Source: Pseudomonas donghuensis
GTDB lineage: Bacteria; Pseudomonadota; Gammaproteobacteria; Pseudomonadales; Pseudomonadaceae
Reading direction: 5' to 3'
Length of the DNA stretch: 35,312 bases
NCBI RefSeq assembly: GCF_000259195.1
Contig: NZ_JH650774.1
Coordinates: 15,287-50,598 of the forward strand
In this document: positions 24,437 through 33,304 of the stretch, one piece after another
Position numbering within the stretch: the first letter of the stretch is position 1
Layout: each line of letters starts with the position of its first letter
Made by a program: the position numbers and the translations under genes
Notes under the pieces: model-generated
Seen by the model: only the letters and a program-made list of their open reading frames with translations
The model's database searches: none
Told to the model about the DNA's origin: nothing

Positions 24437-27400
24437 ATGTCCAAGTTCTTCATTAATCGGCCGAATTTCGCCTGGGTCGTGGCGTTGTTCATTTCCCTGG
24501 CCGGCTTGCTGGTGATCCCGGCGTTGCCGGTGGCCCAGTATCCCAGCGTGGCGCCGCCACAGATTTCCATCACCGCCACCTACCCAGGTGCTTCGGCCAA
24601 GGTGCTGGTGGAGTCGGTGACCAGCATCATCGAGGAGTCGCTCAACGGCGCCAAGGGCCTGCTGTACTACGAGTCCACCAACAACTCCAACGGTGTCGCC
24701 GAGGTGATGGTGACTTTTCAGCCAGGTACCATGCCGGACATGGCCCAGGTCGATGTGCAAAACCGCCTGAAAAAGGCCGAGGCGCGCATGCCCCAGGCTG
24801 TGCTGACCCAGGGGCTGAAGGTGGAGCAGGCCAGTTCGGGCTTCCTGCTGATGTATGCCCTGACGAGTGCGACAGGTGGGCGCGACAATGTAACGGCGTT
24901 AGCAGACTATGCGGCGCGTAACATCAACAACGAACTGCTGCGCGTACCCGGAGTGGGGAAGCTGCAGTTCTTCGCCTCCGAAGCGGCCATGCGAGTCTGG
25001 GTCGACCCGCAGAAACTGGTGGGCTACGGCCTTTCCATAGACGACATCAGCAATGCCATCCGTGGTCAGAACGTCCAGGTACCGGCTGGCAGCTTCGGCA
25101 GCACGCCGGGCGCCAGCGAGCAGGAACTGACCGCGACCTTGGCCGTGCAAGGTACCCTGGAAACCCCGGAAGCGTTCGCCGGTATCGTTCTGCGGGCCAA
25201 CCCGGACGGTTCCAGCGTGCGCCTGGGTGATGTCGCGCGCATGGCCATCGGCAGCGAGAACTACAACCTGTCTGCGCGATTGGATGGTAAACCAGCAGTG
25301 GTAGCTGCAGTGCAACTGGCGCCTGGGGCCAACGCTATCCAGACCGCGACGCTGGTCAAGGAACGCCTGGCGGAGCTTGCGCAGTTCTTCCCCGAGGGCG
25401 TCGAGTATTCGGTGCCCTACGACACCTCGCGCTTCGTCGACGTGGCCATCGAGAAGGTGATCCACACCCTGATCGAAGCCATGGTGCTGGTGTTCCTGGT
25501 GATGTTCCTGTTCCTGCAGAACGTGCGCTATACCCTGATCCCGTCGATCGTGGTGCCGGTGTGCCTGCTCGGCACGCTGATGATCATGAAGCTGCTCGGT
25601 TTCTCGGTGAACATGATGACCATGTTTGGCATGGTGCTGGCTATCGGTATCCTGGTGGACGACGCCATCGTGGTTGTGGAGAACGTCGAGCGCCTGATGG
25701 CCGAGGAAGGGTTGTCGCCGGTAGAAGCAACCATCAAGGCGATGGGGCAGGTGTCCGGGGCGATCATCGGTATCACCATGGTACTGGCGGCGGTGTTCCT
25801 GCCGCTGGCATTCATGTCCGGGTCTGTGGGGGTGATCTATCAGCAGTTCTCGGTGTCGCTGGCGGTGTCGATCCTGTTCTCTGGCTTCCTGGCCCTGACC
25901 TTCACCCCGGCGTTGTGCGCCACACTGCTCAAACCGGTCGCACACGGGCATCATGAAAAGGGCGGTTTCTTTGGGGCGTTCAACCGCACATTCGCCCGCA
26001 TGACCGAACGCTACTCGGTAATGAACAGTGCCCTGGTGGCCAGTGCCGGGCGTTGGATGCTGGCCTATGTCGGCATCCTTGTGGTCCTCGGTTACTCCTA
26101 TGTGCGAGTACCGGAGGCGTTTGTCCCCGCCGAAGACCTGGGCTATGGCATCGTCGACGTGCAGTTGCCGCCGGGTGCCAGCCGGGTGCGTACTGATCAC
26201 ACTGCACAGGCACTGGAAGGTTTCCTGATGTCCCGGGAAGCTGTCGCCAACACTATCGTCGTGACGGGTTTCAGCTTTTCGGGCCAGGGCGAGAATGCCG
26301 CGCTGGCGTTCCCGACCTATAAAGACTGGTCGTTGCGTGGCAAGGAGCAATCCGCAGCAGCTGAAACTGCCGTGGTCAATGAGCAGTTCGTTGCCAACGG
26401 CGACGGTGCCATCACCGCGGTCATGCCGCCGCCGATCGATGGCCTGGGCAACTCAGGTGGTTTCGCCCTGCGCCTGATGGACCGTGGCGGCCTGGGGCGC
26501 GAGGCATTGCTGGCCGCCCGCGACCAACTGTTGGCCCGCGCCAATGACAACCCGGTGATCCTTTACGCAATGATGGAAGGCCTGGCCGAGGCGCCGCAGT
26601 TGCGCGTGCAGATCGACCGCGAGAAGGCCCGCGCCTTGGGCGTGAACTTCGAGTCGATCAACAACACCCTGGCCACCGCCTTTGGTTCTGCTGTGATCAA
26701 CGACTTCAGCAACGCCGGGCGCCAGCAGCGCGTGGTGGTGCAGGCCGAGCAGGGCGCACGCATGACCCCGGAAAGCGTGCTGCACCTGTATGCGCCGAAC
26801 GCCCAGGGCGAGCAGGTGCCGTTCAGTGCCTTCGTCACCACCCGGTGGGAAGAAGGGCCGGTGCAACTGGTGCGGTACAACGGCTACCCGTCGATCCGCA
26901 TCGCTGGCGACGCGTCGCCGGGCCACAGTACCGGCCAGGCCATGGCCGAGATGGAGCGCCTGGTTAGTGAGCTGCCGCCGGGGATTGGCTACGCCTGGAC
27001 CGGCCTGTCGTACCAGGAGAAGGTGTCCAGCGGCCAGGCCGCCGGTCTGTTCGCCCTGGCTATCCTGGTGGTCTTCCTGCTGCTGGTAGCGCTGTACGAG
27101 AGCTGGGCGATCCCGCTGACGGTGATGCTGATCGTGCCGATCGGTGCGCTGGGCGCGGTGTGGGCGGTACTGCTCACCGGCCTGCCCAACGATGTGTATT
27201 TCAAGGTTGGCCTGATCACCATCATCGGCCTGGCGGCGAAGAACGCGATCCTGATCGTCGAGTTCGCCAAGGAACTATGGGAGAAGGGCTACACCTTGAG
27301 CGACGCCGCCATCGAGGCCGCGCGCCTGCGCTTCCGCCCGATCGTGATGACCTCCATGGCCTTCATCCTCGGCGTGGTGCCGCTGGCCATCGCCACCGGT

Positions 27401-27565
27401 GCTGGCGCGGCCAGCCAGCGCGCCATTGGTACCGGAGTGATCGGCGGCATGCTCAGCGCAACCTTGCTGGGCGTGGTGTTCGTGCCGATCTGTTTCGTCT
27501 GGGTGCTCAAGCTGCTCAAGCGCAAGCCGGCCCCCATGCAACACGCTGTCGAGGTGGTGAAGTAA
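24437..27565 (+). CDS. mexD: MexD-like RND multidrug efflux pump
   Basis: Inner membrane RND transporter of 1042 residues, the length of MexD. The N-terminus ([20 protein letters not shown]) and PAYPSVAPP-like motif ([20 protein letters not shown]) are those of HAE-1 pumps. Proton-relay residues are present: the aspartate pair in [17 protein letters not shown] and the lysine in [16 protein letters not shown]. It lies between the adaptor and channel genes, its stop codon overlapping the channel start (TAATG). Works in a tripartite complex with MexC and OprJ across the envelope. Confidence 0.93.
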   Translation: MSKFFINRPNFAWVVALFISLAGLLVIPALPVAQYPSVAPPQISITATYPGASAKVLVESVTSIIEESLNGAKGLLYYESTNNSNGVAEVMVTFQPGTMPDMAQVDVQNRLKKAEARMPQAVLTQGLKVEQASSGFLLMYALTSATGGRDNVTALADYAARNINNELLRVPGVGKLQFFASEAAMRVWVDPQKLVGYGLSIDDISNAIRGQNVQVPAGSFGSTPGASEQELTATLAVQGTLETPEAFAGIVLRANPDGSSVRLGDVARMAIGSENYNLSARLDGKPAVVAAVQLAPGANAIQTATLVKERLAELAQFFPEGVEYSVPYDTSRFVDVAIEKVIHTLIEAMVLVFLVMFLFLQNVRYTLIPSIVVPVCLLGTLMIMKLLGFSVNMMTMFGMVLAIGILVDDAIVVVENVERLMAEEGLSPVEATIKAMGQVSGAIIGITMVLAAVFLPLAFMSGSVGVIYQQFSVSLAVSILFSGFLALTFTPALCATLLKPVAHGHHEKGGFFGAFNRTFARMTERYSVMNSALVASAGRWMLAYVGILVVLGYSYVRVPEAFVPAEDLGYGIVDVQLPPGASRVRTDHTAQALEGFLMSREAVANTIVVTGFSFSGQGENAALAFPTYKDWSLRGKEQSAAAETAVVNEQFVANGDGAITAVMPPPIDGLGNSGGFALRLMDRGGLGREALLAARDQLLARANDNPVILYAMMEGLAEAPQLRVQIDREKARALGVNFESINNTLATAFGSAVINDFSNAGRQQRVVVQAEQGARMTPESVLHLYAPNAQGEQVPFSAFVTTRWEEGPVQLVRYNGYPSIRIAGDASPGHSTGQAMAEMERLVSELPPGIGYAWTGLSYQEKVSSGQAAGLFALAILVVFLLLVALYESWAIPLTVMLIVPIGALGAVWAVLLTGLPNDVYFKVGLITIIGLAAKNAILIVEFAKELWEKGYTLSDAAIEAARLRFRPIVMTSMAFILGVVPLAIATGAGAASQRAIGTGVIGGMLSATLLGVVFVPICFVWVLKLLKRKPAPMQHAVEVVK

Positions 27566-28968
27566 TGGTCATGGGTAATCTTGCAATTCCATTCGCGCTG
27601 GCCTGTGCCCTGGTCGGCTGTTCGCTGGCGCCGACCTACCAGCGCCCCGAGGCACCGGTGCCGGCGCAATGGGGCAATGCCACCGGGCAGCAGGGCCAGG
27701 CGGTGGCGCAGCTGGACTGGCAGGCGTTCGTTGTTGACCCTACGCTGCGCCAGCTGGTCGGCACCGCACTGGGCAACAACCGTTCCCTGCGCCAGGCCTT
27801 GCTTGATATCGAGCAGGCCCGTGCGCTATACGGCATCCGGCGTGCCGACCGCATGCCGGGGCTGAACGCCGGCGCGTCGGGCAATCGCCAGCATTTACCG
27901 TCGGACCTTTCCAGCGATGGCCGTGAAGGCGTCAGCAGCACTTATCAGGTAGGGCTGTCGCTGCCGGAGTACGAAATCGACTTGTTCGGCCGCGTGAAAA
28001 GCCTGAGCGACGCAGCGCTCGAACAGTATCTGGCAACCGAGGAAGTCAGCCGGGCTGCACATATTGCCCTGATCGCCGAGGTCAGCCAGGCCTACCTGAC
28101 CCTCGATGGCGCCGAGCGACGCCTGGCGCTGACCCGGCAGACCCTTGGCAGCCGCGAAGACTCCCTGGCCCTGGTCGGCCAGCGCCGCACCGTAGGCACC
28201 GCGACGGCGCTGGACCATCAGGAGGCATTGGGGCTGGTCGAGCAGTCGCGGGCAGAGCTGGAGTCCAGCCTGCGCGAACAGCAGCAGGCTTACAACGCTC
28301 TGGTGCTGCTGCTCGGTAGCGCCAGCGCGGCCAAGGTGATCCCTGCCCAACGGCCCGAGGCGCCGATGGTGCTGCAGGACATCGCCCCGGGTGCACCGTC
28401 GGCACTGATCGAGCGGCGCCCGGACATTCTTGCCGCCGAGCACCGGCTGCGGGCGCGTAACGCCGATATCGGTGCGGCACGGGCGGCGTTCTTTCCACGG
28501 ATCAGCCTGACCGGCAGCTTCGGTACCTCCAGCGCGCAGATGTCCGGGCTGTTCGAGGGTGGCTCGCGCAGTTGGGGCTTCATGCCGCAACTGACATTGC
28601 CGCTGTTCGACGCCGGGCGTAACAAGGCTGCCCTGAGCCTGGCCGAGGCGCGCAAGGACTCGGCGGTTGCAGCTTACGAAGGCACGATCCAGACCGCCTT
28701 CCGGGAAGTGGCCGATGCACTGGCCGCCAGCGATACCTTGCGGCGTGAGGAGATCGCACGCAAAGCGTTGGCCGACACCAGCCGGGCGAGCCTGGCACTG
28801 GCGAAGGCTCGCTACGAGGGTGGTGTGGACAGCCATCTGCGGTATCTGGATGCGCAGCGCAACACCTACCTGAACGAAGCGGCTGCTATCGAAGCGAGTA
28901 TCGCGCGGCAAAAATCGCTCGTCGACCTGTTCCGCGCCCTCGGTGGTGGCTGGCCTGCGCGGGGATAG
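27565..28968 (+). CDS. oprJ: OprJ-like outer membrane efflux lipoprotein
   Basis: Outer membrane factor of the NodT/OprM family, 467 residues, forming the exit duct for MexCD. The start at 27565 overlaps the mexD stop (TAATG); an ATG two codons on is an alternative. The lipoprotein signal ends in LVGC, giving an acylated cysteine, then LAPTYQRPEAPVPAQW typical of the family. Both OEP repeats are intact (ALLDIEQARALYGIRRADR, RRPDILAAEHRLRARNADIG and FFPRISLTGSFGTSS). The open frame extends upstream to 27160 inside mexD, but that part is not coding in this frame. Confidence 0.9.
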   Translation: MVMGNLAIPFALACALVGCSLAPTYQRPEAPVPAQWGNATGQQGQAVAQLDWQAFVVDPTLRQLVGTALGNNRSLRQALLDIEQARALYGIRRADRMPGLNAGASGNRQHLPSDLSSDGREGVSSTYQVGLSLPEYEIDLFGRVKSLSDAALEQYLATEEVSRAAHIALIAEVSQAYLTLDGAERRLALTRQTLGSREDSLALVGQRRTVGTATALDHQEALGLVEQSRAELESSLREQQQAYNALVLLLGSASAAKVIPAQRPEAPMVLQDIAPGAPSALIERRPDILAAEHRLRARNADIGAARAAFFPRISLTGSFGTSSAQMSGLFEGGSRSWGFMPQLTLPLFDAGRNKAALSLAEARKDSAVAAYEGTIQTAFREVADALAASDTLRREEIARKALADTSRASLALAKARYEGGVDSHLRYLDAQRNTYLNEAAAIEASIARQKSLVDLFRALGGGWPARG

Positions 28969-29004
28969 CCCATAGATCCTTTGGTTGGTCTGGCCAACCG
29001 CTTT

Positions 29005-29033
29005 TGCCCCTGAGCGATCAGGGGCATTTTTTT
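29005..29033 (+). terminator. Rho-independent terminator of mexCD-oprJ
   Basis: A 9-bp stem TGCCCCTGA/TCAGGGGCA with a GCGA loop is followed by seven T residues. It lies 37 bases after the oprJ stop. Confidence 0.9.
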
Positions 29034-29050
29034 ATCCGGGCATCGGTAAA

Positions 29051-29611
29051 CTAGCGAGATGCCGCCACGGCGCCATTGAGGAAAAGATTTTCGAGCGTCA
29101 ACGCAGATGTTGCACTGGCCGCGCGACCGCGGCGTTCGGCATCGACAATTCCGTAGACCAGGCTAAGAAACATCTCGGTAAACACTGCAGCGCTGATATC
29201 GATGCGGAAAAATCCGGCTTGCTGACCACGCAGGAAATAGTCGTCCAGCGCGTCGGCGTAGGCTCGCCAACCCTGGTTGGCCTCACTGCCGTCAAAGGTA
29301 TCCGGGCGGTATTGGAAGAGCAGGAACACCATCATTTCGCGGTGCTTGAAATGCTCGGCGATCAAACGTCGCAATGCCGCAAGCGGTTCACTGCTTTTCA
29401 GATCGGCATCGGCGATCACTTGACGCAGAACTTGCTCGCCGTAACCTTCCAGCAAGCTGACCAGATTGTCTCTAGTACCGCAGAAGCGATGCAGGGTCGC
29501 CTTGCTGACACCGGCCGTTTCCGCCAACTCTTTCAGCGTGGCTCTGGGGTGGACAACAATTGCTGCGGCGAGTGCCTTGAGCAGACGTTCGTCGGTGGCT
29601 GAGAGGTGCAT
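29051..29611 (-). CDS. TetR/AcrR-family regulator next to mexCD-oprJ
   Basis: A TetR-type regulator of 186 residues from the chosen start (MHLSATDERLLKAL). The DNA-binding helix-turn-helix reads ATLKELAETAGVSKATLHRFCGTRDNL in pieces across residues about 22-48. An in-frame ATG at 29662 would add 17 residues that do not resemble the family and would run through an inverted repeat likely to be the operator, so the shorter form is preferred. It converges on oprJ, separated by the terminator. With nfxB absent beside mexC, it is a candidate regulator of the pump, though not demonstrated. Confidence 0.85.
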   Translation of the reverse strand: MHLSATDERLLKALAAAIVVHPRATLKELAETAGVSKATLHRFCGTRDNLVSLLEGYGEQVLRQVIADADLKSSEPLAALRRLIAEHFKHREMMVFLLFQYRPDTFDGSEANQGWRAYADALDDYFLRGQQAGFFRIDISAAVFTEMFLSLVYGIVDAERRGRAASATSALTLENLFLNGAVAASR

Positions 29612-29620
29612 GGAAGATTC

Positions 29621-29656
29621 TCGGTTACCTGAATCTAACCATTGTGCGGCAACCGA
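29621..29656. promoter_or_regulatory. Inverted repeat upstream of the TetR/AcrR gene
   Basis: TCGGTTACC (29621-29629) and GGCAACCGA (29648-29656) are inverted copies matching at 8 of 9 positions, with an 18-base spacer. Lying 10-45 bases before the preferred start, it may be an autoregulatory operator. No convincing -10/-35 pair was found around it. Confidence 0.4.
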
Positions 29657-29662
29657 ATCCAA

Positions 29663-30763
29663 AATGCATCATTTGAGTTCTTTAAGCTTCATATGGAGCG
29701 GGGCACGGAACTGATAGATTATGTAGCTACAAAGGGCCGTTGGGGATGAAAGTCAGCGAGCAAGAAGCATGAAGTGGAGTTCCCCAATAGCTGACGCATG
29801 GGCGGTTGTCCGTAAGGATTCATTCATAAGGGGCGGCTCTTTTTGGGCTGATGGGGGACCCTCCATCCTACGCCCACATGCTTTCTACTGACAGCAATCG
29901 ACCCGCGGCGAAACGCTGGCTGTTGCTGATAACCCTGTGGCCTCCGGCTGGCCCGCGATGGCGCTGACAACTGAGCTTTGGGCGGTGTCTGCTTTGGGTC
30001 GTTATCTGTTAGCCATGAGTGCAACTGCTCGTATCGGTTCGCCTAAAGATATGCTGAGCCTATGAACCCCGCCTGGCGGTTCGTCACGTCCAGATGAAAA
30101 ACGTACACCTCGCCGTATAAATTGCAGCCTTACACCACTTCCAGGGACACGATCAATCCTCATAGCCGCCCAAGCCGTCGACCGCGTGCAACTTGGCCCA
30201 GTCAGCCGGGTATTGGCTGAGCCTGCTGAACGCCAGAGTCCGAAGCGACCAGGTGCAACCCGCGTCCGTCGACGCCAGAAGACTCCAACCGGCATCCCAT
30301 CCTGGTGCACGCCAAGCGGGCGACGATGAACCACCCAGCAACCGTTGACACCAACGCACGGCGGTTGAATGACCCGCCTACAACAGAATCGAGACGGCAA
30401 ATCAATAGGCGAGGGTGCTCTCCTAATTGAGCTGCAGGAGTGGCACAAACGAACGCCTATTCGGGCGAAAGGCTTCCGTGGGGCAAAGGCTTCCGGTGGC
30501 CTCGGTGACTTTCGTCGCCATAACCACCAGATATGTATAATTTAGCACGTTGAACGTATTATAAAACAATTTCTCGGCCAACAAGGTCGGATAAGATTTA
30601 ATTGTCAGACGGTAGCGATTGTAGTGGTAAAAATTTTTTGGCTTGTTGGTTGTTAATTTGGTCTCGATAAATATTTAGAAAGTTGTAGTTGCGAACCCAA
30701 GGTTGGTCCTGTGGCTCAACTTCGATTCGTGGGGTCAACAAGCTTGCATTTTCGTTGTTTGAT
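29663..30763. other. About 1.1 kb without a convincing gene
   Basis: All open frames here are short, overlap one another and show no recognisable domain. A leftward frame at 30153-30359 has a plausible-looking C-terminus (FSRLSQYPADWAKLHAVDGL) and might be a gene remnant, but I cannot assign it. The stretch 30500-30760 is AT-rich. No tRNA, CRISPR repeat or transposase was recognised. Lying next to a lone integrase, it is probably decayed mobile-element DNA. Confidence 0.5.
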
Positions 30764-32035
30764 TCAATCAGTCTGGATCGCCAGCGCTGCATTATTGCGT
30801 AACCGATCCAAATAATCCGCCCATTGCTGCGCGGCCTCTCGACGCTGAGGCAGCAGTTGTGCGCGAGCATACACTGCGCCCAACGCTCCAGGCATGCGAT
30901 GAGACAGCGACAATTCCAATACAATCGGATCGATACCCAAATGCTCATGGGCGATGGTGCGGTAGGTGGCGCGGAAACCATGGGCAGTAATGGCGTATTC
31001 CGGCCAGATCCGCTGGTAGGACTTGGCCAGAGAGGTGGCGTCGATGGGGCGGCCTGGATAAATCGGCGAGACGAACACCCAGCCATTGCCGGCCTCATCC
31101 ACCACCCGGCGTTTGTACAGTTCACGTAGAAGCACGAGTGCCTGCTCGGGCAGCGGTACGATGTGTTTGCTCTTGTCCAGGTGCCGAGTTTTGCTGACCA
31201 CGTAGCGCCAGTCGGCGCTGATCAGATCTACATCTTCCCAGCGCATTTTCACCAGTTCGCCCGGGCGCACCGGCAGCATCACCAGCAGGCGCATGGCGGT
31301 GTTCACGCTGCTCGCGTCGAGTTCATCCAGGCGCAACAGGAACCGACCCAAGTCGGCCGGTCGTTCGATCGCTGGATTGCTGGTAACCACATGGCGGATT
31401 TTGAGCTCCTCGGTATTGCTCAGTGCCACGTTACGCTCCACCCAACCACGGCCTTCGGCGAAGCCGAGCACAGCGCGAATGATGGTGCGCACGCGCTTGG
31501 CCATGGCCATGGTGCGTGCTCGGCGCAGGGTGCTGATGATCTCGGTGATGTGTTCGAGCTTGATTTCGCCGACGGGGATGCGGCCGATCGTGGGCAGGAT
31601 GTGGTTGTACAAGGCGCCGCGAAAACCGGCGAGGGATTTGCTCACCAGGTCAGGAGATTTGAAGGCTAGCCATTGCTCGGCGACATAGCTGAAGGTGCGT
31701 TCCTCATTGAGCAACTGTGCCTGAAGCTTGGCCCGTTTCGCCTTTAGGGGGGCCGTGTGATTGGCGACGTCGCGGCGCGCCGCGCGGGCCAGTTCGCGCG
31801 CGTCTTTCAACCCGATGTCAGGGTAGCGGCCAATCGCGTAAACGTTTTCTTTGCCGTGTAAGCGGTACTTCATCCGCCAGTACTTGGAGGCCGGTTTGTG
31901 CGACTTGAGCGAGGTCTGGACCTGCAAGTACAGGCCGGGGACTTCGCCGTCGGCGTACTTGCCAGGTTCGGTCACGCTGCGCAGGAAGGCATCGCTGAGT
32001 TTTCGCCGGAACGCCGGTGCGGGATGGGGCGGCAT
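30764..32035 (-). CDS. P4-type tyrosine recombinase (integrase)
   Basis: Site-specific recombinase of 423 residues with an N-terminal DUF4102-like arm-binding domain (KLSDAFLRSVTEPGKYADGE, VYAIGRYPDIGLKDAREL), a core-binding domain, and a complete catalytic set: R257 (LPVRPGELV), H352 and R355 (AHGFRATYR), H379 (LSHRMPG) and the nucleophile Y389 (GAVYARAQ). It appears functional. No excisionase, cargo or tRNA target is recognised nearby, so it is either a solitary remnant or the end of a small island covering the gene-poor DNA to its left. It lies between mexT and the mexCD-oprJ region. Confidence 0.92.
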   Translation of the reverse strand: MPPHPAPAFRRKLSDAFLRSVTEPGKYADGEVPGLYLQVQTSLKSHKPASKYWRMKYRLHGKENVYAIGRYPDIGLKDARELARAARRDVANHTAPLKAKRAKLQAQLLNEERTFSYVAEQWLAFKSPDLVSKSLAGFRGALYNHILPTIGRIPVGEIKLEHITEIISTLRRARTMAMAKRVRTIIRAVLGFAEGRGWVERNVALSNTEELKIRHVVTSNPAIERPADLGRFLLRLDELDASSVNTAMRLLVMLPVRPGELVKMRWEDVDLISADWRYVVSKTRHLDKSKHIVPLPEQALVLLRELYKRRVVDEAGNGWVFVSPIYPGRPIDATSLAKSYQRIWPEYAITAHGFRATYRTIAHEHLGIDPIVLELSLSHRMPGALGAVYARAQLLPQRREAAQQWADYLDRLRNNAALAIQTD

Positions 32036-32038
32036 AAT

Positions 32039-32091
32039 CTGGGGGTATCGTTTTTCAGAAAAATGAAAAGTACCCCAAACGATACCCCCAG
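32039..32091. repeat. Perfect 15-bp inverted repeat upstream of the integrase
   Basis: CTGGGGGTATCGTTT (32039-32053) and its exact reverse complement (32077-32091) flank 23 bases that contain a further GTACCCC. The first arm is 3 bases from the integrase start codon. Candidates are integrase arm-binding sites, an attachment site, or an autoregulatory hairpin or operator. Confidence 0.75.
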
Positions 32092-32190
32092 GTACGTTGG
32101 AAATGAGTGGAATACGACGGATGGTAATGGATCAAAAATTCGCCTATCTATCAGAATTTACTGAATTTATTGGAATTCAGTGGAAGTCGC

Positions 32191-33105
32191 TCACAGGCTA
32201 TCGGGATCCCCAAAAAACATCTGAATCCGCGACCGTAACCACCGCTCCCCCGGATCATTATCCTGCGACCCGCGCCAAGCCATGTGCAGCTCGAAGGTCT
32301 GCACCTCCAGCGGCGGGTCCTCGGCGCGCAGGCCGCCGGCGGCGGTCAGGACTTCGGCGGTGTAGTCGGGTACGGTGGCGATGATGTCGGTGCCGGTCAG
32401 CAAACTGCCCAGGCCGTTGAACTGCGGCACCGCGAGGACCACATGGCGCTTGCGCCCGACCTTTTCCAGGATCTCGTCCATGAACCCGCCCAGGTCGCCG
32501 GCAAACGACACCAGGGCGTGGGGGCGGGCGCAGAAGTCGTCAAGGCTCAGGCTGCCCGGCATGCTGTCAGCCCGCAGTACCTTGGGTTTGCTGCGCCGCA
32601 GCACCTTGCGTTTGGCGTTGGCCGGCAGGTCGTTGGTCCAGCTGACGCCCACGGAGATTTCCCCCGAGGCCAGCAGCGCCGGCATCAGCAGGTAGTTGAC
32701 CCGGCGCACCACCAGGACGATGCCCGGGGCTTCGGCGCGCACGCGCTTGAGCAATTGCGGCAGCAGGGCGAACTCGGCGTCGTCGGACAGGCCGATACGA
32801 AACACCGCGGTGCTGGTGGCCGGATCGAAGTCGGCGGCGCGGCTGACCGCGGTGGAGATCGAGTCCAGTGCCGGCGAGAGCAGGGCGAAGATTTCCATGG
32901 CCCGCGCCGATGGTTCCATGCTGCGCCCGGTGCGCACGAACAACGGATCATCGAACAGGTTGCGCAGGCGCGAGAGGGCGGCGCTGATGGCCGGCTGGCC
33001 GAGGAAGAGTTTCTCCGCCGCGCGGGTCACGCTACGCTCGTGCATCAGGGTCTCGAAGACGATCAGCAGGTTCAGGTCGACGCGACGCAAGTCGTTACGG
33101 TTCAT
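32191..33105 (-). CDS. mexT: LysR-type regulator MexT
   Basis: LysR-family transcription factor of 304 residues. The N-terminus (MNRNDLRRVDLNLLIVFETL) and long stretches such as SVTRAAEKLFLGQPAISAAL, FDPATSTAVFRIGLSDD and GTDIIATVPDY agree with MexT of P. aeruginosa as I recall it. The helix-turn-helix spans about residues 23-45. MexT activates mexEF-oprN and mexS in response to electrophilic or disulfide stress. Here it is divergent from a MexS-like oxidoreductase with a nod-box-like site between them, as in P. aeruginosa. In contrast, mexE does not follow it; an integrase gene does, so any mexEF-oprN operon is elsewhere. Confidence 0.85.
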   Translation of the reverse strand: MNRNDLRRVDLNLLIVFETLMHERSVTRAAEKLFLGQPAISAALSRLRNLFDDPLFVRTGRSMEPSARAMEIFALLSPALDSISTAVSRAADFDPATSTAVFRIGLSDDAEFALLPQLLKRVRAEAPGIVLVVRRVNYLLMPALLASGEISVGVSWTNDLPANAKRKVLRRSKPKVLRADSMPGSLSLDDFCARPHALVSFAGDLGGFMDEILEKVGRKRHVVLAVPQFNGLGSLLTGTDIIATVPDYTAEVLTAAGGLRAEDPPLEVQTFELHMAWRGSQDNDPGERWLRSRIQMFFGDPDSL

Positions 33106-33203
33106 CGGCTCGGCTTCACAAGGCGGTTGGGGCAGGGGTGAATCTTACGGGTAAAGGCTGGTACCCTGCACCGCATAAATTGATGAAGGCTGAACTAGCA
33201 TCA

Positions 33204-33227
33204 ATCAATGACAGGCATGTTGACTAT
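33204..33227. promoter_or_regulatory. MexT nod-box-like site
   Basis: ATCA-N5-NNNNAT-N4-ACTAT occurs with the spacing of the published MexT box (ATCA-N5-GTCGAT-N4-ACYAT); the outer blocks match fully and the central block only in its last two bases. It lies between mexT and mexS, about 78 bases before the mexS start, and TTGACT (33220-33225) could be the mexS -35 box. Confidence 0.55.
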
Positions 33228-33304
33228 TAATGGCCACTGATGGTCTAACCGTCAAAGCCCGGATAGAGTTCAGGGCATTAGAGGTTCAATTGGCGAGGTT
33301 TGCG

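Noticed and set aside
24899..26350. 483-codon open frame opposite mexD
   Set aside because: Mirror of a certain RND gene; composition dominated by His, Gln and Arg.
30002..30448. Leftward frames of 67-148 codons in the gene-poor stretch
   Set aside because: Mutually overlapping, Arg/Ser-rich and without recognisable domains; at best remnants.
30598..31125. 175-codon leftward frame overlapping the integrase 3' end
   Set aside because: Mostly an alternative frame of the integrase gene; the extension beyond it shows no domain.
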